From Neopestalotiopsis rosae (Eukaryota > Ascomycota > Sordariomycetes > Amphisphaeriales > Sporocadaceae): 64,000 bases of DNA. Below, one piece after another: positions 36,489-47,545 of the stretch (positions are counted from its first letter, which is position 1; the number at the start of each line of letters is the position of its first letter). The stretch covers positions 4,154,001 through 4,218,000 of the forward strand of contig JALGAS010000002.1 of assembly GCA_023078685.1 (NCBI GenBank), in the 5' to 3' direction. The position numbers were made by a program, and so were the translations under genes. The notes under the pieces are model-generated. The model saw nothing but the letters and a program-made list of their open reading frames with translations. It was not told where the DNA came from and searched no databases.

Positions 36489-38194
36489 CTACGGGTACTT
36501 GGTGGGCAGTCCGTTGTTGAAGCTGAAGGCCTGTGTGGGATCCCACTGTGCCTTCAGTGCCGCAAGACGGGGCAAATTATCCGCGCCGTAGATGTTCTCC
36601 TGCTTCTCCTCGCCGCTGGCATAGTTGACAAACGATGTCACTGCAGAGTATCCCGAGCTAGCCACTACCTCGTCCATCAGCCCTTTGGCTAGGGCCTGAG
36701 CAGCTTCGGCTGTGGCCGCGTCGGTGACGTCGTAAGTCATGGATGTTTGGCTGCAGAAGAATATCGTAAGTCCAAAAGTCTCTCGTAGGATTGTCTCAGA
36801 TACTCACAAATATCCCTGGGCGTTTCTCCACGGCCAAGGGGTGTCCTCCAAGGGGACGGCCGACATGGCTTGGTTGGGGTAGAGTTCGTATTGTACTGCG
36901 CTGTTACGCCCATTGGGGTAGTTCTTGAAGAATTCGGCCGTTTCTTCAAAGGTTGATTGCCAGACAGAGGCGTCAAAATTGTTGAGGATGGTGCTGTGCA
37001 TATCCCGACTGACGCCGTCCTGGCAGAGAATGGCACCCAAGCCGCTGAAGGTGCTCTGAATGAGCTTGTTGGCGGCAACAACTTGTGTAGTCAGGTAAGG
37101 AGGGTTGAGATCTAGGATTGGTGCCAGCGCTGCGCGTGCATCATCTTCGCTGCCGACATAGATCCAGTTGCACATGAGTACCGTTTGGTTCTCGTCAGCG
37201 TTCCACGTCATGATGGATATGCCAGCCATCTCGGCGGACATGGCGCCGTTGAACGTTTCGACCGCCTTGAAATAATCGGCTGTCATGTTTGCCGGGAATA
37301 TCAAGTCCGCCGTGAAGATGGTACCGTCGTTGTTGGGCAAAGTGTTCAAGTTGTAAGTGGCGGATGTTATGATACCAAAATTGGCACCTGCGCCGCGGAC
37401 GGCCCAGAAGAGGTCAGAGTTGGTGTCCTTGGATGCCTCGAGCAGTGTTCCATTGGCAGTAACAATGCGAACTGAAGCCAAGGCGTCAATCATGAGACCG
37501 TATAGACCAGTGAACCGGCCGATACCACCACCCAGAGTTACACCAATGACCGAAGGGCAATCGGCTGTGCCCGTTTCTGATCACATGATTAGTAAGGTCC
37601 ATGTTGGTACATTTGTGAAGTGGTCGAGGGAACGGAAAAGACTTACGGAGGAAGAAACCAGCATCGTAGACGGGGTCCATGATCGCTTCCACACGAACAC
37701 CGGGGCCAACTGTCAAGGTCTGGACATCGCTGTCAATGACTACGTGGTCCAGCTGCGTCAGGTCGATAGCCAGCCCATCATGGAGATCTCCAATGGTATG
37801 CGTGTACCCATGGCGACCTCCAGTGGCAAGGAACGAGACATTGTGAGAGGTGGCAAGATTGACCTGGCATTGCCTATTAGCATCGCGAAAGGAGGTCATT
37901 TACGCAACATCAGTATCGAGTTCTTATAGTGTAACTTACAATCTGAACGACATCATCTTCAGATCCAGGGCTCACTGCTGCAGTGTAGGTTGGGGCATCA
38001 AAGGTTGTCCAGCGTTCGGTGGTATTGGTGAAGCCGCTCTCTCCGGCGTACGAGACAGTGGTCAATGGCGAGGACCATGTTATTCCTGAGAGAATTGACT
38101 TGACATCAACGCGTCGACACGTGGGCGAAGCATGCAATCCTCTGATAGAAAATGATAGCCATAACAGCGACAGGAGCCGCTTCATTTCAGACAT
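36489..38194 (-). CDS. Secreted BBE-type FAD-linked oxidase, 500 aa
   Basis: Four exons: 38194-37940, 37863-37647, 37576-36808 and 36750-36489. The N-terminus (MSEMKRLLSLLWLSFSIRG) is a signal peptide. The PCMH/FAD_binding_4 domain follows, with SPGSEDDVVQIVNLA, GGRHGYT, VGPGVRVEAIMD, GGGIGRFTGLYG and AVRGAGANFGI. The C-terminal BBE segment ends NLPRLAALKAQWDPTQAF. The His in GGRHGY and the Cys in TADCPSVIG sit where berberine-bridge-type enzymes attach FAD at two points, so bicovalent flavin is likely. Known fungal relatives oxidise benzylic or allylic alcohols; in salicylaldehyde clusters this enzyme restores the aldehyde or closes a ring (annullatin). It shares an 818-bp divergent promoter with the first P450. 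Confidence 0.9.
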
Positions 38195-39012
38195 GGCTGA
38201 TGAATGAAGTATAACCTTTTTTTAAAGAACGATAGAGAGATACTGGCAAAGGCAGATTTGGAACTGAATGATGAGAAAAATTAAAGAGAAACCCAAACGG
38301 CGATCAGGTGCTTTATGGACTTGAATCCATATGTGAGCTCTCGCTTTGCTCCGTGGCCTTGGTCCAATCGCAGCGGCTATATTTTTATGTCATGAACCAA
38401 ATACATCAATGGCTAGCCCAGCTTTTGACGAGATGCAATTCAGCTAGGTATCTATTCGACTTCAGCTACGGGCCAGACGTAGCGACCAACTGGATAATAC
38501 TCCTTACATGAAAAACGCTCCTTACATGTTTGTGGTGGATAGGTAGTACCTGCCTGCAGGTGTCTAAGCCACTGTTCGTTAGCCTAGACCTCCCTGGCTT
38601 AGGCTTTCGGTGCTATAAAACTCCGTACTAGGAGACCGGAAGCTTCGCCTGTATATGTTCCTACGGATAATCAGGCCATAAGTTCCTTTGTTTATCAAAT
38701 ACGATTAAATTGCGTTCACAATGATCTGAATCAGAATCAATGGCTGTAGCGGAGTTGCCTGCGTATTACGGAGTACATGCCAATGAGGCTCAGTTATAAT
38801 AGGAATAGCCCACCTTAAAAGTCCGGCTCAACAATGTACACATAGCAAGCGATACATAGTGGCCTGTGCACATGGAAATATACATAAAGCTCTCCTTCAA
38901 AAAAAAAAAAGCTTTCATTGAAATCAGCATTTTGTCATCTCGATAAGCAGTATTTTTCCCATCTGTTGTGTTAATTCTGCATATTGTATGGTCATCTCTG
39001 CACAGGGCAAAA
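38195..39012. promoter_or_regulatory. Bidirectional promoter between FAD oxidase and P450 A
   Basis: An 818-bp region between divergent starts. It contains two ACTCCGTA octamers, at 38620-38627 and, inverted, at 38767-38774. A common regulator could control both genes from here. No coding signal. Confidence 0.5.
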
Positions 39013-40912
39013 ATGGTCAGCCTCGGTGCCACGCCGTGGTTTAGCACCAGCTGCTTCACTTTAGCGGGCCTTATGGTCATGGCTCTAGTGGCTATTTGGC
39101 AGCTAATGAAACTCGGTCGTAGGCCAGCAAACTACCCCCCAGGACCGCCGACTTTGCCCATTATTGGCAATTTACACCAAATACCCCAGAAGAAACAACA
39201 TCTTCAATTTGAGAAATGGGCGAGGGAGTATGGCCCTATCTACTCTTTAATGCTAGGGACCAAGGTCATGATCGTCCTGAATTCGGATGTCTGTGTTAAA
39301 GATCTAGTCGATAAGCGCGGTGCTATTTATTCTTCCCGACCAGATTTGTACATTGGCCAACATGTGCTCAGCGGTGGACTGCGCATTCTGTTCATGGTAT
39401 GTTCTTCAGATTAGCCAGACTCATCGATCCTGACTCACTCCAAGTTTGTGTAGCCAAACCTGGATGTGTGGAAGATGGCTAGAAAGGCGGCTCACCGCGT
39501 CCTAAACATCACCGCTGCTCGAACCTATGTCCCTTATCAAGATCTTGAGAACAAGGCCATGTTGGTAGGGTTCCTGGATAGTCCGGGAGATTTCATCGAA
39601 CACATTCGACGATACACGGCATCTTTGACGACCCAGATGACGTTTGGCTTTCGTACCACAAGCATACAAAATCCCGATTTCAAAGAAGCTTTCGATGTAG
39701 GATTACAATCAATGAACAGAATTGATACTCTGTTGACTTTTCTCTCTAGATATTTGACCGGAGCTCCGAATTGATCGGATCCCGCGTAAGTGTATCAACT
39801 CAACGTCACATCACGAACTTGCAAAGTAACACTACTGATATCTTGTTTGAAAGATGGCGGGACTCCTCGACTTATTACCTGCCCTGCGAAGAATACCCGC
39901 GGCCCTTCTCCCAATCAAAAAGGAAGCGCAAAAGATCCATCAGAGGGAGATTCACTTGTTCCGTCGTTTGTTTCTTCAAACCAAAGGCCGCATGCGCGCA
40001 GGCACGGCCAAGGTAAGTAAATCCAGGAGACCTTTGGTATTGTCTGAATGATACATTGCTGATACCTATCTCCATTAGCCATGCGTCTGCGTTGACCTCG
40101 TTGAACTCCAGAGAAAAGAAGCCATCTCAGATGACCTGGCAGCTTATCTGGGAGGATCTCTCCTCCAAGCCGGATCCGAAACTACAGCTAGCATTCTGGT
40201 AGGCTTCGTCCAAGCGATGACCATATTCCCAGAGATAGCCGTCAGGGCGCAAGAAGAGCTGGACCGCGTATGCGGAGACCGGATGCCCGACCTCAACGAC
40301 GTGCCCGACCTGCCCTACATCCGCGCCTGCATCAAGGAGAGCCTGCGCTGGATGCCGGGCTTCATGCTCGGGGTGCCCCACGCCGTCACCCAGGACGACG
40401 TGTACATGGGCTACCAGATCCCCGCGGGGGCCATGGTCATCATCAACGCCTGGGCCATACAGAACGACCCCAAGCGGCACCCGTGCCCGCGCCGATTCGA
40501 GCCCATGCGCTACTGGGGCGACGACCAGACGTCCATTGACGCGTCCAACAACCCCGACCCGACCAAGCGCGACCACTTTGTCTTTGGCGCGGGGCGTCGC
40601 AAGTGTCAGGGAATGCACATTGCCGACCGATCGCTGTTTCTTGCCGTTGCGCGGCTGCTCTGGGCTTTTCAGTTCAAGAGGGCGGTTAACGAGTCAACCG
40701 GCTTGGAGATCGTGCCAGACATGGAGGACCTGGCTGAGGGGGTCATGATGTTCCCGCGGCCATTCAAGACAGACCTGCGGCCGAGGACGGAGCAGAGGGC
40801 CGAGTGCCTGAGACAAGAATGGAAGAAGATGGAAGAGCTACTTGACGATGAGGCGCAGTGGAAGGTGGTACCGGAGGGACTCATTTGGAAGGATGAGCAG
40901 GAGATTGAGTGA
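39013..40912 (+). CDS. Cytochrome P450 A, OMST-oxidoreductase-like, 551 aa
   Basis: Five exons: 39013-39396, 39454-39696, 39750-39785, 39854-40012 and 40079-40912. The third exon is only 36 bp (IFDRSSELIGSR). The N-terminus has a membrane anchor (CFTLAGLMVMALVAIWQLM) and the hinge NYPPGPPTLPIIGNLHQIP. Further marks are AGSETTAS (I-helix), KESLRW (ExxR) and the haem loop FGAGRRKCQG. The sequence resembles the group including the O-methylsterigmatocystin oxidoreductases, common in polyketide clusters. At the first junction (RILFM/PNLDVWKMARK) the usual EYG(D/E)xW is changed to NLDVW, though the frame is clean. It probably hydroxylates the aromatic or alkyl part in the ER membrane, using NADPH-P450 reductase. 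Confidence 0.88.
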
Positions 40913-41383
40913 GCACGTAGGTAATATGATGAGAATACAACGTTCTAGACTGCGAGAACTTGAACGAAGTTGTATGCCAATACAATATCGAAACACAGCA
41001 AGAGTCCGCTTAACGTGTGCCCGCACGCCATGATAGATAGACAGTTGGATCTTCCCAGGATCTGTTTGGAAATGATGGCGAATGGCGTAGTCCTTTTGTA
41101 TCTCTTCAGCACGCGACTCTTTCCAACACGACTTAGTTAGATCGGAGATAACTTGGGCTACTCGATTACTCTCCGTCTTCGACTTGAAAATGCTCGAGCT
41201 TGCTCCATGATACATAAGCGATACGTCATACCCGGCGCGATAATTGCTCATAATGTGTCTGAATTTTGGAATCCGTTGTCATAGTATTTGTATTTTCAAG
41301 TCAAAGTTTGTCTAAATCCCAAGACCTTGGTACGTTTTATGAACAGAAGAGATTACAAGCAAAAATGGAACAAATAGCCCCAA
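40913..41383. other. Convergent 3' region, P450 A and cupin B
   Basis: About 470 bp holding two facing 3' UTRs. No gene. Confidence 0.5.
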
Positions 41384-42170
41384 CTAGAACTCGCTGTCGT
41401 AGCGGTCCAAGTTGGGGACCAAAATGTTAGCTACTTCGTTCGCATGTTCCACAAGTGCGGCCTTCTTCTCCGCAGTGCTCTGAACCTCCTCGCCATTCTG
41501 GTCGTGACCAGGTAGTCCAGCATAGTCCTTGGCCAGCTCGCCGAGGAAGCCCTCGGCCTTGGACCCGGCCACGTCGACGTCGTTGACGTCGAGCAGGACA
41601 AAGAGCATGCGGGCGGCCAGGAGGCCGTTGCCGGTGACGTTGATCCACTGGTGCGCCGTGGCGCGCTGGACGGCAATGTCGCCGCGCTGCATGACGCGCT
41701 CCTCGCCCGAGTCGAGCACCATCTTGAAGACGCCCTCGAGCACGATGGCGTAGTCGAGGCTGTTTACTCGGTGCATGGGCGACACGGCTCCCGGGCCAAA
41801 GTCGATCATGCGGCAGACGGTACCGCGCTTGGAAGTGATGCCAGGCTTTTTTATGGAGTTAATAAATCTTCTCTGTCGCAATGTTATTCGTTGCCCAAGG
41901 AACAGTCCTTACCTCATTCTCACGAGCAAACTTGACATCTGCGTCTCCATTGAGCTCGACGGGATGTTGGCCAGTCGAATACACAATGTTGGCAATGGCT
42001 GACTTGTCACCAAGGTCGCGGTGGTGGTCGCCTACATCAGTCGAGAGAAAGACTGACTTGCCTTCGGCGTTGTGACCGGTGATGTGGCGAACGACCCGGG
42101 GGAGACCTTGGACGGGGTGGGGTGTGACAACGTAGCCCGCAGCAGTGTTTTTCGGCTGCTCAGGAGTCAT
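41384..42170 (-). CDS. Cupin-domain protein B, 239 aa
   Basis: Exon 1 is 42170-41913 and exon 2 is 41845-41384; the 67-bp intron lies between codons, at the same place as the second intron of cupin A (…ARENE/PGITSKR versus …AAKNK/PSLHVPEG), which supports common ancestry. The core is MIDFGPGAVSPMHRVNSLDYAIVLEG, then GDIAVQRATAHQWINVTG. As in cupin A, MHR replaces the HxH. The MHR-x2-SLDY pattern is that of small fungal cupins accompanying HR-PKS clusters of the salicylaldehyde type. It could act as a cyclisation or dehydration helper on the PKS product. The gene shares a 725-bp divergent promoter with the prenyltransferase. Confidence 0.88.
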
Positions 42171-42895
42171 GATGAAGACGATTTATATATAGGACGATGC
42201 TTTTGTTCTTGAGAACAATTTGAATTGAACTCTGAGGAAAATGACCGATTCTACTGAGGCACAAGTGGATATGCCAAATTGTTTGTATGGGAAAATAGAG
42301 AGGAATAAGCGCAAAACGCTCCTAATACTTGGGTTTTGCGAAACGTCAAAATATATACTATTCTTTGTAGAGCTATTAATCTTCCCGATCAATGTTGCAA
42401 TCTGTAATTGAGAAGTTATTCCGGTTTAACTACTGTGGCTCAGACCTGCCGCTATTAATGTAAGCCAGAGAGTGAGAAGTGGTAGACGGACTTTCTCATG
42501 GCAGATGACATCGGGCTATTGTAATCGCTGATTGGCTAGCGTCGTATTATAGCGCATCCCCTGCAACGGATGGCGGTTGGGGCCCATTGGCTGAAGGATT
42601 CATTCGGCTAGCATGGATAAGCCAGCCCGGAGTTTCTATGAACCAGAGCCATACCCGGAGTCGCTCTGCGCAAATATGGTCGACATGAACCAGCTATCTT
42701 TAGAGTCGCATTTGCATGGCGGCTATATTCGTCATCCTGGTTGTGATTTGGGACGAACATTAAATATATAAACACAAAGCACTGGGGGACAAAGTCAGAG
42801 ATTGATAGGGAACGGCTATGCTCCTCAGTGCTCTCCAGACTGCTACTGTATACAAGAATATTTCTCGCAACATTCAAAGAAACCAATCAATAATC
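42171..42895. promoter_or_regulatory. Bidirectional promoter between cupin B and DMATS
   Basis: A 725-bp divergent region. A TCG-N5-CGC near-match to the AflR motif occurs near 42661. No ORF other than a 26-codon extension of the DMATS frame. Confidence 0.5.
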
Positions 42896-44343
42896 ATGGC
42901 GCCCACACTAATCGAAACGGCCACTGAGCCCACATCAGCGCCCACGCCTGCGCCCAAGTCACTGCCTTCCAAGACTATTTCCCCTCTGGCCCGGGTCAAC
43001 GATGAGAGCGAGGACGCCTCTTTCTGGTGGGGTGCCCTCTCGCAATCTCTGGCGACGCTGCTCGAGAGCAACAAGTACGGCGAAAGCCAACAGCTGGGCT
43101 ATCTCCGATGGCTTCGCGAGTGGATCATGCCCGCCCTCGGCCCCCGTCCCATCGGCGGTAAGCCGCACTACGGCGCATGGCTCACCCATGACGGCTCCCG
43201 CCTCGAGTACAGCCTCAACTGGAAGGAGAAGAAAGCCAACCAGACCATCCGCTTCACCATCGAACCTGCCTCCGGCCAGGCCGGCACCTCGGCCGACCCC
43301 TTGAACCAGGTGGCTGCCAAGGAGCTTCTTACAGCAATGGCCAAGGTGTATAGCGGTATCGACATGACCCGGTTCAACCACTTTTTCGACGAAACCCGTG
43401 TGCCAGATGATGCAGCCGCCGACATCTTGGTCAAGAACCCTCCCGGTGCCCCGCTGACGGGTGTCTGGGTGGCTTTCGACCTTGAGCACAGCGGTGAAAT
43501 GGTCGCCAAGGCCTACTTCCTGCCCCATCTCAAGGCCATCTGGACCGGAACTAACCCCAAGCACATTGCCTTCGACGCCATTCGCAAGTGCAACGGACCC
43601 TTTGGATCCTATGATGCACCCATCGCCGCCCTCAACGAGTATCTCGAGTCGTTCCTGGTCCCCGACACCGAGCCCATGGTCGCTCTGCTGTCCAACGACT
43701 GCGTCGCCGATTCGGCCTCGTCGCGCGCCAAGGTCTACGTGCACCCTTCGGTCCCGGGTACCCTGGCTGCCGCCAAGGACATGTTCTCCCTCGGCGGTCG
43801 ACTCAAGGGCTGTGCCACCACGGCCGGGCTCAAGGCTATCACGGAGCTGTGGTGTCTCCTCTTTGGACTCGACAGCACCGATCCGGCCTCCGAGGAGAAG
43901 GCGGTCCTGCCAGACGGCCGCAAGTTCCTGTGCGTCTACGAGATGAGACCCACGCAGCCTAGCGAGACCCAAGACGCTGTGCCCGATATCGAGGTCAAGC
44001 TGCACATCCCGGGATGGCGCCTCGACAAGACAGATGAGGGCGTCTGCGAGCTGCTGGAGAAGTGGTTCCGAAACAACGGCCACCCCGAGCTTGCGGCTAG
44101 ATACAAGGATGACTTGGCCGCTGCATTGTAAGTTTTTCTAATCAATTTCCTGGTCGATAACAATGTTTGTCCTGGAAGCTCTGAAGTGCTAACACGAATT
44201 GAAAATCCACCAGCCCCAAGCACGACTTGGGCAGTTCAGTGGGCGGGACCACACACACCTGGATCTCACTGACTTGGACGGAGAAGACGGGTCTGTACAT
44301 GACCATGTACTACACGCCTAAGCTTCCCATGATCCACTTTTAG
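42896..44343 (+). CDS. DMATS-type aromatic prenyltransferase, 453 aa
   Basis: Exon 1 is 42896-44127 and exon 2 is 44214-44343; the 86-bp intron gives ALF/PKHDLG. The fold is the ABBA barrel of dimethylallyltryptophan-synthase-like enzymes: FWWGALSQSLATLLESN, PRPIGGKPHYGAWLTHDGSRLEYSLNW, TRFNHFFDETRVP, VAFDLEH, AYFLPHLKA, KVYVHP and the C-terminal HTWISLTWTEKTGLYMTMYY. The Glu at 104 in SRLEYS is in the position of the general base that activates the aromatic acceptor. These enzymes are soluble, need no DDxxD motif and use dimethylallyl or longer diphosphates. With an HR-PKS rather than an NRPS next door, the acceptor is more likely a phenolic polyketide than tryptophan. An in-frame ATG at 42818 exists but is less likely. 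Confidence 0.92.
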
Positions 44344-45781
44344 AAGAAGCGTCGAGCGAAACGAGCACATGTTTAGACGTACTGAACTTGATCATGGTCG
44401 TAGATAGGTGATACCTCAGAGCTTGGCGGGTATTCAGAATTAGATTGAGCAAATTAGAGTTTTTCAGTACGCCAAGTGCAGTAACCGCAATTTCGAGCAA
44501 CCCAAGTCACTGTGACTAGAATACAGTAAGCAGTCGTTTTTGGAAGTATTACGACTTGTGCGACAGGTCTATGTGGTTAGTGGCCAGGCGGGAGCTACTG
44601 TACGTTGCCAGCCCGTTAAGGATTAACAAACGGTGCATAACAGTTAGTGCATCCGCTGTACGTCTGTTTTACACTGCCTCCAATTCCAGGGACTTAGGCG
44701 TCGATTTAGTGCTCTAGGCAACGGTAGGGGCCAACCATCTCAACGTCACAAAAAATGCTTCGTGGCCTTTGACCGTTTGTATCACATTCTGCGCGTCACT
44801 CGAAACAATGTTTATGAGAAGAAATTTATTAACCTATTTGCAAGGCGTGCCCTTCAAGGTGTCATAGGTCTGAAAAAGAGCTCCTTTGTTAACCACAAGT
44901 CACAAAGGTCCAATGGCCGAGCGGTAAAAATCTAGCTCTTGAGTGCGGTGGCCACCCAGGTGAAAAGTGAATATCCTATGATCATGCGAGAGGATCTTTG
45001 TTAGGGGGCTCAGGTTCGAATCCAGAGTCATCGCTCTTTTTTGACTTTTTCTTTCCCTGTGCAGAGTAATAGCGTGCGGCCGATACATAACGAGGATCAT
45101 ACTGCAGCACGACAAAAATCGATGCAAGTTATTTATTGAATAGCATATATGTTTGTGTATGCATTTGCCATTAAGTCGGGCTTGGTCTTGCTGGCGATTA
45201 TGGATGTAGGCACTTATTTTGGAAAAAAGACTCAACAAATTGCTCTCAGCCTAACTGTACGTGTCTATCGTTATTGAATAATTACGCCAGACTTTGGAGC
45301 CGTTGATTGATGGCGATGTTGCATTTTCGCAATCTTTTCTTCTCTCCCTTTTTTTCTTTCAGCAGTCATATCAAGTACAACTACGCGCCAAATATTCTCA
45401 GCAAGCAAGAGAGCCAATGTGTTGCTCACATTCATACGTGCCGTGATTGGAGTGCACCAATCCTTCGGAAGCTATTTGTCCTCTCGCTGTTATTATACTC
45501 CAGGAAGAGCTATAATTAGCCCGTTCTGGGTGGTAGTGCCTGAGTGACCCACCTTGCATCAAAGTATAGTCAGCCTACCTTGCGATCGGCTGATTCGCCG
45601 AAGTCAGTCAAAAAGTCACTGGCCTCAAGTTAAATCTGGACTTCGGTCATATGAAATGTCTAAGTAACACACTGAATCGATGCCTTGTATGTAAAAACTT
45701 CTCGAAATCACACTTCTGGCGGCACAACGCTTAAATTTGTACCTGATAATTTCACCAGTGGCAAGCCACACTCGTTGAACG
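44344..45781. other. Intergenic region between DMATS and P450 B
   Basis: About 1.4 kb. It contains the P450 B promoter and a tRNA-like relic at 44912-45043. The last 11 bases (to 45782) read TCGTTGAACGA, a TCG-N5-CGA match overlapping the ATG. No protein gene seen. Confidence 0.5.
44905..45043 (+). repeat. tRNA-like relic with box A, box B and T-run
   Basis: Box A (TGGCCGAGCGGT, 44914-44925) and box B (GGTTCGAATCC, 45013-45023) are near-perfect and a Pol III-type T-run (45037-45042) follows. The bases preceding box A (GGTCCAA) cannot pair with those after the T-arm, the T-stem has an A-A mismatch, and no clean anticodon arm forms. It is probably a degenerate tRNA or a SINE-like copy rather than a working gene. 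Confidence 0.4.
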
Positions 45782-47545
45782 ATGGCGACTTCAATGGTTC
45801 TGGATTTCGCTCGGGCAACGATGCCGCTCTTGAGCATATGCGCCTGCGTCTGTGCCGGAGTCTACCTCTTGTATCAGTGGGCGCTACCGAAACCAATCCC
45901 GGGCATTCCTTACCACAGGCCCTCATCACGACATATCCTTGGAAGCATCCCCGACATGCTTCGGCTTCAATCAGAGACTGGCGCCACTTTCGTCGATTAC
46001 ATGATTCACTTGAGCAAGGAGCTTGACTCCCCCATTTTTCAAGTCTTCCTCGGGCCCTTTGTAAAACCCCATGTCGTTTTGGCAGACTTTTGGGAGTCTC
46101 AGGACATCCTGATGCGCCGTAAAGAATTTGACAGGGCCGTCGAGTCGATGCGCAGCGTCTTTGCTGGAATGATACCAGATCATCACATCCACATGAAAAC
46201 GGATGCGACATGGAAAGCACATCGCAAGCTGATCCAGGACATGATGCTTCCCTCGGTCCTCAACAGTGTCGCCGGTCCCGTTGTGTACGATAGCACACTC
46301 GAACTGATTGAGTTGTGGAAACTCAAGTCCAATATAGGAGGCGGCCGCCCTTTTGATGCCCACAAAGATGTTTTCGAGGGCGCGCTAGACGCCATCCTGA
46401 GCGTGACCTTTGGCGCCCAGTTCCAACACCACGCAACCCGGCCCAAAATAAAGCACCTCGATAGCCTCGACGAGCCAACCATCACGCGACTTGGTTGGAG
46501 CGGGAACCCCAAAAACATAGATGAGCCCGTCAAGTTTACTGACGGATCCAGAGATCCGATTATCGCTGCGATCCTAGAGATTGCGGATTCTCTCGACGGC
46601 ATGCCCGCCGCTCCTTTTCCCGCTCTGCAATGGGCCTGGATAGCCAATGCGACCAACGTCAAGCACGCCATCAAAACCAAGAAGGAATTCATCGAGAAGG
46701 AGATTCAAGGAGCAGTGGAGCGCCAGAACAGCAGCGACCCGAGCTCCAAGGCCCTGCGCTCCGCCGTGGACGTCATGGTACGCAATGAAAGCACCATGGC
46801 CGACAAGACCGGCCGGCAGCCCGAGTACCTGTCGGCCGTGATGAACGACGAAATCTTTGGCTTCATCGTCGCAGGCCACGACACGACCAGCACGACGGTC
46901 AACTGGGGAGTCAAGCTCCTGGCCGATAACCCAGCCGTAACAACCCGTCTTCGCTCGGATCTTTGGCAATGTCACGCCGCCGCCCGAGCCGAAAACCGCA
47001 ATCCCACCAGCGAAGAGATCCAGGCGTGCCGCATCCCGTACCTCAAGGCCACCATGGAGGAGATGCTCCGGTGTGCGGGAACGACGCCCAGCGTGGACCG
47101 AGTCGCACTTGCCGACACGCAAGTCCTGGGTCATCCCATATCCAAGGGGACCATGGTCTTGATGCTGGGGTTGGGTCCTAGCATCACCCAGCCCGGCTTT
47201 GCGATTGACAGGGCAAAGAGGAACGGCTCTGTCAAGGTCGGCAATGATTGGGACAGCGCGGACATGGCTGCGTTCCGTCCCGAAAGGTGGCTCATCAAGG
47301 GAGCAGGGGCGGAGGATGAGGAAGAGTTTGACAGCACAGCAGGGCCACAGCTAAGCTTCGGGCTTGGAACGCGGTCTTGTTTTGGTAAGAAGATGGCGTA
47401 TCTGGAGTTGAGGATCATCGTTACCCTGCTCCTTTGGAACTTTGAGCTGTTGCCCTGTCCCGAAAAGTTATCGGGCTACAAGTCAATAATTGGCATCACT
47501 AATAAACCGACCGAATGCTACGTGCGGTTGAGGGAAATCAAGTAA
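45782..47545 (+). CDS. Cytochrome P450 B, 587 aa, intronless
   Basis: One uninterrupted frame. An N-terminal anchor (TMPLLSICACVCAGVYLLYQ) is followed by the short hinge PKPIPGIPYHRPSSRHILG. The I-helix reads FIVAGHDTTSTTVNW, the ExxR is in MEEMLRCAG, PERW is in FRPERWL, and the haem loop is FGLGTRSCFGKKM. It is clearly a different family from P450 A: the hinge, length and lack of introns all differ. The final part (GYKSIIGITNKPTECYVRL) is typical of fungal class II P450s with bulky substrates. It would carry out a second oxidation of the cluster product in the ER. It is convergent with the PKS. Confidence 0.9.
   Translation: MATSMVLDFARATMPLLSICACVCAGVYLLYQWALPKPIPGIPYHRPSSRHILGSIPDMLRLQSETGATFVDYMIHLSKELDSPIFQVFLGPFVKPHVVLADFWESQDILMRRKEFDRAVESMRSVFAGMIPDHHIHMKTDATWKAHRKLIQDMMLPSVLNSVAGPVVYDSTLELIELWKLKSNIGGGRPFDAHKDVFEGALDAILSVTFGAQFQHHATRPKIKHLDSLDEPTITRLGWSGNPKNIDEPVKFTDGSRDPIIAAILEIADSLDGMPAAPFPALQWAWIANATNVKHAIKTKKEFIEKEIQGAVERQNSSDPSSKALRSAVDVMVRNESTMADKTGRQPEYLSAVMNDEIFGFIVAGHDTTSTTVNWGVKLLADNPAVTTRLRSDLWQCHAAARAENRNPTSEEIQACRIPYLKATMEEMLRCAGTTPSVDRVALADTQVLGHPISKGTMVLMLGLGPSITQPGFAIDRAKRNGSVKVGNDWDSADMAAFRPERWLIKGAGAEDEEEFDSTAGPQLSFGLGTRSCFGKKMAYLELRIIVTLLLWNFELLPCPEKLSGYKSIIGITNKPTECYVRLREIK

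Noticed and set aside
42959..44083. A 374-codon minus-strand frame
   Set aside because: It is antisense to the DMATS gene and starts and ends within its exon 1.
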